Positions 24,183-32,712 of a stretch of 64,000 nucleotides of DNA are shown here, piece after piece. The stretch's first letter is position 1. Each line of letters opens with the position of its first letter. The stretch lies in contig NZ_CP007597.1 of NCBI RefSeq assembly GCF_000661955.1, forward strand, positions 3,796,338 to 3,860,337, in the 5' to 3' direction. This stretch comes from Stenotrophomonas rhizophila. GTDB lineage: Bacteria > Pseudomonadota > Gammaproteobacteria > Xanthomonadales > Xanthomonadaceae. The notes below the pieces were generated by a model. It worked only from the letters and a program-made list of their open reading frames with translations. It made no database searches and was not told the origin of the DNA. A program made the position numbers and the translations under genes.

Positions 24183-27002
24183 TCAGTAGTACAAGGTAGC
24201 GGTAGCGAACAGACCCTTGGCGCGCTGCGTATCGCCGCCGCCCAGGGCGAACCGGTACTGCACGGCCAGGTCCAGGTAGGACCGCGCCGCGTTGTAGTGG
24301 TCTTCGCGGAACCAGTAGCGCACGCCCACGCCGGGGCCGGCACCGAGCGACCAGCTGCGGTCGGTGTCGGACAGGTCGAACGATTGCGCGCCGATCAGCG
24401 GGTAGGTGATGCCGCGTACCTTGGAGCGCTGGTCGATCCAGTCCGCGCCGATCACCAGGTACGGGCTCAACACCCAGCGGGTCTGCTCGGCACCGAAGCG
24501 GTAGCTGCGGCCGGCGCGCAGTTCGGCGGCACCGAACCACTGCTGGCGGCGCAGGCGACCGTCGGAGTCGGTCAGCCGCGCCACGATGTCGCCGTTGCTG
24601 TCGATCTGATCCACGGTGAAGCGCGCGCGGTTGTCATCCCAGGTAAAGCCGGCCTGGGCGTACCCACTGAGCGTCCACCACTGGTTGACGTCGGTGCGCA
24701 CGCCGGTGCCTTTGTAGAAGCCGTAGGTGAGGTAGGACATCCAGCCGCCGGCGTTGTCCTGCAGACGGTAGCGGGCCGCGGTGGTCATCTGCAGCGGCTG
24801 GCTCGATTCGATCTGGATCCGGCACTGGATGGCGGCCGAATCCGGGTACACGCCGCCGTTGCGGGTGGCGGTGCCGAGGAACTGGCGGCGCTCGATGCCG
24901 GCGCTCAGGCCAGTCTGGCCGAAGGTGTAGCGCGCACCGAACGCGCCGATGGTGGACGGCCACCCGGCGATCGACCGCGAGCGGCTGAGCCGCTCGGCGC
25001 GCGTGCGGGCATCCTCGCTGGGGATGCCGGTGCACGGGTCCACCGCCTGCAGCGATTCGAAGGTGCCGCCTTCGTCATACAGCGTGTTGGCCAGGCGCGC
25101 ATACAGTTCCATCGTGCCGTGCTGGTTGTTGAGTTTCTGCGGCCGCCAGAACGCTTCGAGCGTGCCGAACACCGAGTCGCCGGGCGTGCTGATCGCCGCA
25201 CCGCCCAGGTTGGTGGCGGCCTGGCGCGCGCCGCGATAGCCCGCCGACAGCGTCATGCCCCATTCCCGCGAATAGTTGGCGATGGAGCTGCGCGTGTTGT
25301 AGCGCTGCGCGGCATCCAACGGCAGCGTGCCGGCGTCGGCGCTGTCGATCGCCCCGCGCAGCAGCGTCACCGCCTGCGGGTGCTGGCCGAGCGCCGCGTT
25401 GGAATAGGCCTGGTCCAGCACCACCGTGGGCGGTGCCTTGCCGGTTGCCTCGGCCGCCTGGAAATCGCCCAGTGCGCTGCGCGGATCACCCGCGCGCTGG
25501 TTGAGGTAGCCGCGCTGCATCAGCAGACCGGCATCCTGCGGCGTGGTGGCCAGGGCGGTATCCAGGCGCTGGCGGGCTTCGGCCTGCTGGCTGCGGTCGC
25601 CGGCGGCCAGCGAGGTGGTGAGCAGCGACTGCAATGGCGCGCTGTCCTGCGCCGCCTGCACGGCCTTGCGCGCCTCCTCGATGGCCTGCTGGTAGTCCTG
25701 CCGACCGTAGGCGGCATAGGCACGCTGGGCGGCGCCGCCCTCGCCCTGCAGGTCGGTGGGGGTCAGTTCGCATTGGGTGCCGTAGGGCGTTTCGCGGCAC
25801 TGCTGGATCGGCGCGGGATAGCTGGTGTCGGTGAGCGCCACGCCCGGTCGCGCCGAGCGCATCGAACGGGTGCGCAGCGCCACCGCATCGGCGATGGCAC
25901 GGCGTGTATCGGCATCTTCGTCGGTCAGTGGATCGGTGCGCAGCGGGGCCAGCAGGCGCTCGGCACGCTCACGGTCACCCGCGGCCAGCGCCGCATCCAC
26001 CGCCAGCAGACGCACGTTGCGTTGCTGCTGGCCATCCAGCCAATCCTGGGCCAGCACGTGGTCGAAGTCTGCATTGGCCTGCGCGCTGCGACCCAGCCGT
26101 TGCTGCAGGTAGCCGCGCATCACCAGCGCGTTGGTGTCTTCATTGTCCTGGGCGATCGCATCGGATGCGGCATCTACCGCCTCGGGCAACTGGTTGCTGA
26201 GCAGCAAGGCGGTCATCAGCAGCAAGCGATGGCTGCCCGACTCCGGCGCCAGTTCCACCGCCTGGCGCGCGGGTGCCACGGCATCCTGCGGACGCAGGGC
26301 GATCAACGCCTGGTAGCCGGCCTGCGCCGGCACGACCGCCTGCTCGCGTTTGATGCGCAACTGCGCGGCAAGAATATCGGTGCGGTTCGGCGCGCCCAGC
26401 GACAGCGCGGTGGCCGCCGCCTGCTGCGCCTCGTCCAGCTTGCCGCCGGCCTCCAGCGAGGCCACCCACAGGATCGCCCAGGCACCCTGCTGCGGCTGCT
26501 GGCGGAAGGCCTGCTCGGCCTTGCTGGCGGCTTCTTCCATACGGTCACTGTTGAACGCCTCGTAGGCCTGGGCCGCCAAGGGAAACGCGCGTTGATAGGC
26601 CAGCTCGGCCGCGGTCGGGCGGGCGGCGGTGGCACCACGCACGTTGGTGCCAGCGGCGGCGGCACGCGGTGCAGCGGCGGCCAGCCCCGGCAGGGCCGGG
26701 TCGGTGATGCCATCGGCAAGTGCCCGGCGCGCCAGCGCGCGCGCCTCGTCGGTGCGGCCCAGTTTCTGCGCCGCGTAGATCTGCAGCAGGCGCAGGCGCG
26801 CCACGTCCGGCCGCAACCGCACCGCTTCGCTGGCGGTACGGTAGGCCTGTTGATAGTCGCCACGGTCGTAGGCACCGAAGGCCTGTTCGGCGATGCGGTA
26901 CGCGTTGCCCGACAGCGGCAGCGATTCCTGCGCGTGCACGCTGGCACTGCCCAGGCCGATCAGACTCAGCGCGATCACGCTGGAAAGCAGGGTGGTTCTC
27001 AT
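24183..27002 (-). CDS. nfrA: NfrA-like TPR/outer-membrane glycan exporter
   Basis: 939 residues: Sec signal (MRTTLLSSVIALSLIGLGSA ... HA), then TPR-like helical repeats over about 30-620 (for example AYDRGDYQQAYRTASEAVRL, LMQRGYLNQRAGDPRSALGD), then a beta-rich C-terminal third (RYTFGQTGLSAGIERRQFLG, AELRAGRSYRFGAEQTRW, YLDLAVQYRFALGGGD) ending ATATLYY, as expected of an outer-membrane barrel. This layout matches NfrA, the phage N4 receptor partner of NfrB in E. coli (about 990 residues), and resembles BcsC. It should carry the polysaccharide across the outer membrane. Start overlaps the nfrB stop by 4 nt. Confidence 0.85.
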   Translation of the reverse strand: MRTTLLSSVIALSLIGLGSASVHAQESLPLSGNAYRIAEQAFGAYDRGDYQQAYRTASEAVRLRPDVARLRLLQIYAAQKLGRTDEARALARRALADGITDPALPGLAAAAPRAAAAGTNVRGATAARPTAAELAYQRAFPLAAQAYEAFNSDRMEEAASKAEQAFRQQPQQGAWAILWVASLEAGGKLDEAQQAAATALSLGAPNRTDILAAQLRIKREQAVVPAQAGYQALIALRPQDAVAPARQAVELAPESGSHRLLLMTALLLSNQLPEAVDAASDAIAQDNEDTNALVMRGYLQQRLGRSAQANADFDHVLAQDWLDGQQQRNVRLLAVDAALAAGDRERAERLLAPLRTDPLTDEDADTRRAIADAVALRTRSMRSARPGVALTDTSYPAPIQQCRETPYGTQCELTPTDLQGEGGAAQRAYAAYGRQDYQQAIEEARKAVQAAQDSAPLQSLLTTSLAAGDRSQQAEARQRLDTALATTPQDAGLLMQRGYLNQRAGDPRSALGDFQAAEATGKAPPTVVLDQAYSNAALGQHPQAVTLLRGAIDSADAGTLPLDAAQRYNTRSSIANYSREWGMTLSAGYRGARQAATNLGGAAISTPGDSVFGTLEAFWRPQKLNNQHGTMELYARLANTLYDEGGTFESLQAVDPCTGIPSEDARTRAERLSRSRSIAGWPSTIGAFGARYTFGQTGLSAGIERRQFLGTATRNGGVYPDSAAIQCRIQIESSQPLQMTTAARYRLQDNAGGWMSYLTYGFYKGTGVRTDVNQWWTLSGYAQAGFTWDDNRARFTVDQIDSNGDIVARLTDSDGRLRRQQWFGAAELRAGRSYRFGAEQTRWVLSPYLVIGADWIDQRSKVRGITYPLIGAQSFDLSDTDRSWSLGAGPGVGVRYWFREDHYNAARSYLDLAVQYRFALGGGDTQRAKGLFATATLYY

Positions 27003-29143
27003 GCCTTCAGCTCTCCGGTGGCGCTGTATTGGGGTTGGCCCGAGCGGCGGTGCTGCTCGCGCACTGCTTCGGCAATCGCCGCTTCGGTGGCGACACCGTG
27101 CTTGACCAGGTAGTCGCCGATGCGGCCGTCGCGCTGCGGCTTGTATTCGTCCAGCACGCGCTCGAACTGGTCGCGTGCGATCAGCCGCATCTCCACCAGC
27201 AGGTCGCCCAGTAGCGGCACGGCGTCGATGCGGTAGGTTTCACCGCTGATCAGGCGCAGGCCCGCATTGATTTCGCTCTCGCGCGCGATCGACTGCGTCA
27301 GTCCGGTGGCATGCACATCGTGCAGCAACTGGGCCTGCTCGGCCTCGCTGAGCGGGTTGGCCACCGCGATCGACAAGGTATCGGCGGTGCTGCCCGGCAG
27401 CGGCAACAGGCGCCACTGCACGCAGGCTTCGACCGAGAGCGGGAACTGTCCGGCCTGCAGGTAGTCGACGTCGATCACCGCGCGGGCCAGGTCGCCCTGG
27501 AAGGCGATCGCCTCGGCCAGGGTTTCATCGTCCAACCAGCCCTGCGACACCAGGATGCGGCCCAGCGGCTGCTGGCGCCCGCCCTGCTGTTGCTGCAGCG
27601 CCTGCTCCAGCCGCTCCGGCTCCACGGCCTGCCAGGTGGTGAGCAGTTCGCCCAGGCGCTTGCGGGTCTGCACCAGCTGCGAGGCACTGGGGAAATCGTG
27701 CATGGTCTTGTCCCACACCATGCGCTTGCCGAACAGCAGGTACAGCAGGAACATCCGCCACGCGCGCGCGGTGGCCATGAAGTTGATCATGTTGCCGACC
27801 ACCATGCGCGGGATCGACATCAACGCGTGTTCCCAGCCGTACAGCTTGTTGACGAAGTAGAAGCGCTGCACCACGCGGGTGGCCAGCGCGGCGGTGGTGA
27901 TCAGCGCCACGTTCATCTGCCAGGTGCCGGCCTGGAAAATGGTCGGGAACTGGGTGGTCCATACCCCGGTCACCTTGAGCAGCCAGAACAGCAGCAGCTG
28001 CAGGAAGATGATGTAGGCGATGATGCTGATGAACGAGGTGACGATGCCCTTGCGGTCGCGCGCCAGCAGGTACTTGGTGGCCAGCGAACCGCGCCAGCCC
28101 AGCGTCTCCCAGCTCTGCAGGCCGATACCCAGCACCCAGCGCGCTTTCTGCCGGTAGGAGGCACGGAAGTTGTCGGGGAAATACTCGCGCACGCACAGCG
28201 CCATCGACTGGGTGCTCTCGCGCACCGGTCCCCACCCGAACCACGACGGCCGGCGCACGCGGAACTGCACCGGGAAGCGGGCGAAGATCGAATGCATGCC
28301 CATCGCCGCCAGCCGCGCACCCACGTCGTAGTCTTCGGTGAGGCTGTCGGTGTTGAACGGCTGGTTGTCGGTGGCCTCACTCAGCGCCAGCAGCGCCTTG
28401 CGCGAGAAGCAGGTGCCGACGCCGGCCGAGGGCACCATGCCGGACACGCTTTCGCGCACCACCAGGTCCTTGGCATGCCACTCGGCGAACTCGTCCATGT
28501 ACACGCCGGCGATCAGCTCGTACCACTCGCGGTCCAGCGAGGTGACCGGCAACTGGATCATGTCCTTGCGCGGCAGCAGGTAGTTGAAGAAGCGCAGCTC
28601 CATCGGGTGCAGCACGTCTTCGCTGTCGTGCAGGATGACCCCGGCAAATTCGATGTCGTGGCGCTTCTCGTAGTCGAAGATCGACAGGATCAGCCAGTTC
28701 AGGCAGTCGGCCTTGCTGGTCGGGCCGGCATGCGGCACTTCCACGCGGCGCAGGCGCTTGTAGCGCCGCCGCATGCGCTCCACTTCGGCGATGGTCTCGG
28801 CGTCGTTGGGATAGGTGCCGACAAAGACGATGTACTCGCGGTAGTCGAGCACATCGATCATGTTCTCCACCATCTGCGCGATCACGTCGTACTCGGCCCA
28901 GGCCGGCACCATGATCGCCAGCGGCTGCTCCGGACGCTGCAGCAGGTCCTGCTGGGTCAGCGGGCGGTATTCGCGGCGCTTCTTGACGGTCAGGGTGCGC
29001 CAGCTTTCGCGCACCCAGTACCAGATGTCGATGAACAGGTCGTCGAGGCTGGAGATCAGGATCAGCACGGCGACCGCCGCTGCCACTGTTTCCAGGGCAG
29101 CGTAGTAGTTGGCCAGCTGGATGTTCCAGAACAGACCGTCCAC
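26999..29143 (-). CDS. nfrB: NfrB-like processive GT2 glycosyltransferase with MshEN domains
   Basis: 714 residues. Membrane helix ~15-33, then a GT2 domain with a complete processive-synthase signature: TSKADCLNW (142-150), DSED (173-176), TED (269-271) and RQKARW (331-336), then about four helices (~350-480). The C-terminal 230 residues hold MshEN-type segments: LGELLTTWQAV (~494), PLGRILVSQGWLDDETLAEA (~525), LLGDLLVEMRLI (~643) and RIGDYLVKHGVAT (~673). E. coli NfrB has the same GT2 plus MshEN plan and is activated by c-di-GMP through that domain to make a ManNAc-type glycan. Here it is preceded by the BcsB-like gene (6-nt gap), and wecB in the operon supplies the likely donor. Confidence 0.92.
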   Translation of the reverse strand: MDGLFWNIQLANYYAALETVAAAVAVLILISSLDDLFIDIWYWVRESWRTLTVKKRREYRPLTQQDLLQRPEQPLAIMVPAWAEYDVIAQMVENMIDVLDYREYIVFVGTYPNDAETIAEVERMRRRYKRLRRVEVPHAGPTSKADCLNWLILSIFDYEKRHDIEFAGVILHDSEDVLHPMELRFFNYLLPRKDMIQLPVTSLDREWYELIAGVYMDEFAEWHAKDLVVRESVSGMVPSAGVGTCFSRKALLALSEATDNQPFNTDSLTEDYDVGARLAAMGMHSIFARFPVQFRVRRPSWFGWGPVRESTQSMALCVREYFPDNFRASYRQKARWVLGIGLQSWETLGWRGSLATKYLLARDRKGIVTSFISIIAYIIFLQLLLFWLLKVTGVWTTQFPTIFQAGTWQMNVALITTAALATRVVQRFYFVNKLYGWEHALMSIPRMVVGNMINFMATARAWRMFLLYLLFGKRMVWDKTMHDFPSASQLVQTRKRLGELLTTWQAVEPERLEQALQQQQGGRQQPLGRILVSQGWLDDETLAEAIAFQGDLARAVIDVDYLQAGQFPLSVEACVQWRLLPLPGSTADTLSIAVANPLSEAEQAQLLHDVHATGLTQSIARESEINAGLRLISGETYRIDAVPLLGDLLVEMRLIARDQFERVLDEYKPQRDGRIGDYLVKHGVATEAAIAEAVREQHRRSGQPQYSATGELKA

Positions 29144-29149
29144 GGCCGG

Positions 29150-31363
29150 TCAGTGACCGTTGCTTGCGGACGTGCGGCGACGACGGACCTGGGTTACACG
29201 GGCCGCCAACAGCGCGAACACCACCAGCCCGACCAGCACCAGCAACCACACCATGTGCTGTTGCCACCAGGGCTGCGGATTGCCGCTCTCGGCCAGGCGC
29301 GCGCCATAGGGGTCGTGGCTGTCGAAATCGCTGACCACGCCGCTGCCGTCGAGCACGGCCAGGTCGCCGCGCAACAGACGGAACGGCTGGTCCAGCGCCG
29401 GGCCCTGCACGCCGAGGTCGTTGTAGAGCACGCCGGTATGGCCACCCCCGTCCACCACCTGCACGGCTGCGGCACGGTCCAGGCCGGCCAGGTCGAGCAG
29501 CGGCTGGGTGGCACCGTTGACCACCAGGCGGCCGTCCTTCAGACCGGCCGGCGTGACCCCGGAGGGGGCCAGTGCGAAGGCCAGGTAAGGCCGCCCCGGG
29601 CTGATCGCGGTACCGGCAGCGACCACCTTCAGTTCAGCCGCCTGCGGCGACACGCCGACCGCGCTGGCGATGGCGATCACCTTGGCCAGCGACGCCGGGG
29701 CGTCCTGCAGCCAGCTGGCCGGTACGAACACCTCATTGGCGTGGGCCAGCTGGCTGGCGGCACCGACGAAGTCGGCGTCCAGGGTGCGCTTGGCCAGCGT
29801 CAGGTGGCTGCTGGGCAGGATCGATACCGGGAACGCGGTTGCCGGGTCATGGCAGTACGGACGCGCCGGCTGGCGCAGGAAGCTGATGCGCACCTCGTTG
29901 CGTGCGGCCAGCGCGTAGGCCGGCACCTTGGCCACCAGCCGCTGCGGCTTGCCGTCGGCGGCGAGCACCTTGGCGCCCAGCAGGTAATCGTTGACGTAGA
30001 GGCTGGCCACCGCGCCCTGCCCGGCCGCGTTGGGTGCGGCGGACACGTCGACCACCACCTGGTCGGGCAGTCGGCCGTCGGCCGACAGCGCACCGAGTGC
30101 GAAGCTGGCGGTGCGATCGCCGCGGGTCACGATGTCCAGGGTGCCGGCGATATTGCCCAGGCGACTGAGCAGGACCGCGTTGTCGCCCACCGGTGCCGGG
30201 CTGGCTTCGGTCACCTGCAGGGTGTGGCCCAGTGCATAGGCGCGCCACTGTTCACTGAGCAGGCCGGCCACCTTGGCGCCGGCGTTGGCCGCCACCACCA
30301 GGGTCGGGCGCCCGGCCACGGCGGCGACGCTGACCGACGCGGTGCCGGTGCCCTTTTCCAGCGCGGCCATGTCGCTGCCCCGCCAGGCGCTGAAGGCGCT
30401 GGCGGCATCGCCGCCACTGGCACCGACCTCGGTGGCCAGTGCATCCAGGGCGGCGCGCACGCCGGCACGCAGCGGGTCGGTACTGATCGCCACGTCGATG
30501 GCCAACGGACCGCTGTCGCGCAGCGACAGCAGCGCCCCGACTTCGGCCAGGCTGGCAATGCGATGCTGGGTGCCGCCTGCGGCCAGCGCCGCATACGCCG
30601 GCACGCCCTGCAGGCTGGCCGGAATGGAGACGCCGGTGAGGTCCACCGTGCTGCCCACCACTGGCAGTGCCACCACGTCCACCTGCTTGCCGCCGTTGCG
30701 CAGCGCCGCGCCCACCCGCCAGGCGGCGTCGTAGGCCGGTGCCTGCAGCGCCTTGCCATCCACCAGCACGCGCACGCGCGTCGGCAGTGCGCCCCAGGCC
30801 TTGGCCACGGTGTTCACCGCACGCCCATCGAAGCGGTAGCTGAAACGCGAGTCCGGCGACAGCCGCAGCACGTTGGCCGGCGCGCTCTGGTCGGCGCAGC
30901 GGTAGTCGGACACCACCGACCACCAGCCCACGGCCACGCGGACGAAGCCGTTGTCACGCGGCAGGCCATCGATGGCCAACAGCTGGCTGGCATCGCCCTG
31001 CGCATCGGTGATCGACCGCGCCGCAACCGGGTCGCCGTCGACCGACCACAAGCCCGAACTGCGCCCGGTATGACCGCGTACGTAGCGGCCATCCAGCTGC
31101 AACTGCGCGTCGCGGGTCGGCACGCCGGCCGGGACCGGCAGGTAGATTTCGCGCTGGCTTTCCTGGCCGCTGAGGGTCAGCGGCTGGCGGAAGCCCAGCT
31201 CACGCAGCGTCATGCTGCGCGTCACGGTGGCGTCGGCCGCCCACTCGGTGAACTGCCCGGCCGCGGTGTCGGCGGCGTAGGCAGGACTGAGGGGGAGTGC
31301 CAGGACCAGGGCCAGCGGTAATACCTGGGGAAAACGAGCGGTACTACGGTTGGTCGGGGTCAT
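29150..31363 (-). CDS. BcsB-like periplasmic polysaccharide synthase subunit
   Basis: 737 residues: Sec signal (VLPLALVLALPLSPAYA), a large beta-rich periplasmic part with repeated jelly-roll/flavodoxin-like sections as in BcsB (MTLRELGFRQPLTLSGQESQ at the start; VSIPASLQGVPAYAALAAGG; LPDQVVVDVSAAPN; NEVRISFLRQPARPYCHD), and a single C-terminal membrane anchor (HMVWLLVLVGLVVFALLAARV) ending in a basic tail RRRRTSASNGH. BcsB partners the membrane cellulose synthase and guides the polymer through the periplasm; here it should do so for the NfrB-like synthase. ATGA overlap with wecB. In-frame start at 31363. Confidence 0.85.
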   Translation of the reverse strand: MTPTNRSTARFPQVLPLALVLALPLSPAYAADTAAGQFTEWAADATVTRSMTLRELGFRQPLTLSGQESQREIYLPVPAGVPTRDAQLQLDGRYVRGHTGRSSGLWSVDGDPVAARSITDAQGDASQLLAIDGLPRDNGFVRVAVGWWSVVSDYRCADQSAPANVLRLSPDSRFSYRFDGRAVNTVAKAWGALPTRVRVLVDGKALQAPAYDAAWRVGAALRNGGKQVDVVALPVVGSTVDLTGVSIPASLQGVPAYAALAAGGTQHRIASLAEVGALLSLRDSGPLAIDVAISTDPLRAGVRAALDALATEVGASGGDAASAFSAWRGSDMAALEKGTGTASVSVAAVAGRPTLVVAANAGAKVAGLLSEQWRAYALGHTLQVTEASPAPVGDNAVLLSRLGNIAGTLDIVTRGDRTASFALGALSADGRLPDQVVVDVSAAPNAAGQGAVASLYVNDYLLGAKVLAADGKPQRLVAKVPAYALAARNEVRISFLRQPARPYCHDPATAFPVSILPSSHLTLAKRTLDADFVGAASQLAHANEVFVPASWLQDAPASLAKVIAIASAVGVSPQAAELKVVAAGTAISPGRPYLAFALAPSGVTPAGLKDGRLVVNGATQPLLDLAGLDRAAAVQVVDGGGHTGVLYNDLGVQGPALDQPFRLLRGDLAVLDGSGVVSDFDSHDPYGARLAESGNPQPWWQQHMVWLLVLVGLVVFALLAARVTQVRRRRTSASNGH

Positions 31364-32541
31364 GGCGTCACTTCGGAAAGGGAGGATTGGGACAGCGGCG
31401 CCGCATGGGCGGCCACGAACTCGTCGAACGGTTCACCGCGCAGCGCGGCAACGATCCGCGCCGAGGCGCGTCCGTCGCCGTACGGGCTGGCATCGGCGAT
31501 GAAGTGCGCCGCCACCCGCGGCCCGTTGCAGGCGTCGTGCACGGCAGCCACGATCCGCGCCGGATCGGTGCCCACCAGGCGCACCACGCCGGCCTGCACC
31601 GCTTCGGGGCGCTCGGTGACATCGCGCATCACCAGGACCGGGCGGCCCAGCGCCGGGGCTTCTTCCTGCACGCCGCCGGAGTCGGTCAGCACCACATGCG
31701 CGCGCTGCATCAGGCGCACGAAGCTGAGGTAATCCTGCGGTGGAATCAGGTGCACGTTGTCCAGCCCGCCCAGATGGGCATGCACCGGCCCCTGCACGTT
31801 CGGGTTGAGGTGCACCGGGTACACGATCTGCAGGTCGTCGCGCAGGGCCAGCTCGGCCAGCGCGCGGCAGATGTTCTCGAAGCCGCCGCCGAAGTTCTCG
31901 CGGCGGTGGCCGGTGACCAGCAGCAGCTTGCGCTGGCTTTCCAGGAACGGGAAATGCGCGTCGATCGAGGTGCGCAGCGTCGCGTCCTGGTCGATGCGTT
32001 CGACGGTCTGCTTGAGCGCGTCGATGACGGTGTTGCCGGTTACGCTGATGCGCCCGGCCAGGTTTTCCTGTTCCAGGTTGTAGCGCGAGCTGTTGGTGGG
32101 GGCGAACAGATGATCGGCGACCACGTCGATCACGCGGCGGTTCATCTCTTCGGGCCACGGCTGCTGCAGGTCGCCGGTGCGCAGGCCGGCTTCAACGTGC
32201 GCCACCGGAATGCGGCGGTGGAAGGCCGCCAGCGCCGCGGTCATCGCCGTGCTGGTATCGCCGTGCACCAGCACCCGGTCCGGCTGTACCTGTTCGTAGA
32301 GCGCGTCGAGTTTGGCGAACAGACGGGAACACAGCCCGTTGAGGGTCTGGTTGGCGACCATGACATCGAGGTCGTGATCGGGGTGGATGTCGAACAGCGA
32401 CATCACCTGGTCAAGCATCGCCCGGTGTTGGCCGGTGATGCAGACGATGGACTCGATGCCCGGCGCGGCATGCAGCGCGCGGACCAGCGGTCCCATCTTG
32501 ATGGCTTCAGGCCGCGTACCAAAAACAGATAGAACCTTCAC
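31360..32541 (-). CDS. wecB: UDP-N-acetylglucosamine 2-epimerase (non-hydrolysing)
   Basis: Converts UDP-GlcNAc to UDP-ManNAc, the sugar donor for ManNAc-containing glycans. 393 residues of GT-B fold: VLSVFGTRPEAIKMGPLV at the N-terminus, HGDTSTAMTAALAAFHRRI, VAHVEAGLRTGD, PEEMNRRVID, GHRRENFGGGF, and LTDSGGVQEEAPALGRPVLV near residue 290, all diagnostic. The start is the GTG at 32541 (VKVLSVFG), with AGGGAG nine bases upstream; an upstream TTG is in frame but poor. First gene of the eleven-gene exopolysaccharide operon. The 171-bp region before it holds two CRP/Clp-like boxes and a perfect palindrome. Confidence 0.95.
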   Translation of the reverse strand: MKVLSVFGTRPEAIKMGPLVRALHAAPGIESIVCITGQHRAMLDQVMSLFDIHPDHDLDVMVANQTLNGLCSRLFAKLDALYEQVQPDRVLVHGDTSTAMTAALAAFHRRIPVAHVEAGLRTGDLQQPWPEEMNRRVIDVVADHLFAPTNSSRYNLEQENLAGRISVTGNTVIDALKQTVERIDQDATLRTSIDAHFPFLESQRKLLLVTGHRRENFGGGFENICRALAELALRDDLQIVYPVHLNPNVQGPVHAHLGGLDNVHLIPPQDYLSFVRLMQRAHVVLTDSGGVQEEAPALGRPVLVMRDVTERPEAVQAGVVRLVGTDPARIVAAVHDACNGPRVAAHFIADASPYGDGRASARIVAALRGEPFDEFVAAHAAPLSQSSLSEVTP

Positions 32542-32569
32542 CCGACTGCTCCCTGTGATGACCAACGAC

Positions 32570-32585
32570 TGTGACTTCCATCACG
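32570..32585 (-). promoter_or_regulatory. CRP/Clp-like box proximal to wecB
   Basis: TGTGACTTCCATCACG matches the TGTGA-N6-TCACA consensus of CRP and the Xanthomonadaceae homologue Clp at nine of ten positions. It is centred 37 nt upstream of the wecB GTG, close to where transcription should start. Confidence 0.6.
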
Positions 32586-32623
32586 CAAATCGTAGGCCAA
32601 GTGCGGCGAGCTAGCCAGTGCAA

Positions 32624-32639
32624 CGTGATGGATATCACA
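32624..32639 (-). promoter_or_regulatory. CRP/Clp-like box distal to wecB
   Basis: Minus-strand TGTGATATCCATCACG is again TGTGA-N6-TCACG, nine of ten consensus bases, centred 90 nt before the wecB start and 54 bp from the proximal box. Its half-site order matches the proximal box read from the other strand. Confidence 0.65.
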
Positions 32640-32650
32640 TTTCCCCGGGA

Positions 32651-32671
32651 AAGTGACGCTGTGCGTCACTT
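32651..32671. promoter_or_regulatory. Perfect palindrome upstream of wecB
   Basis: Nine-base arms AAGTGACGC and GCGTCACTT are separated by three bases. It lies 12 bp from the distal CRP/Clp-like box and 42 bp after the pncB stop; there is no T-run, so an operator is likelier than a terminator. Confidence 0.55.
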
Positions 32672-32712
32672 ATTGCCCCGGAGCACGGCTCATTGTGGCG
32701 CTTTTGTCCGTG

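Noticed and set aside
17961..27002. Alginate biosynthesis cluster
   Set aside because: AlgF, AlgI and AlgJ/X-like genes are present but no alg8, alg44, algG, algL or algK; the synthase is NfrB-like.
27311..31321. Plus-strand open frame of 1,336 codons antisense to nfrB and the BcsB-like gene
   Set aside because: Same reasons: shadow composition and two strongly supported genes opposite it.
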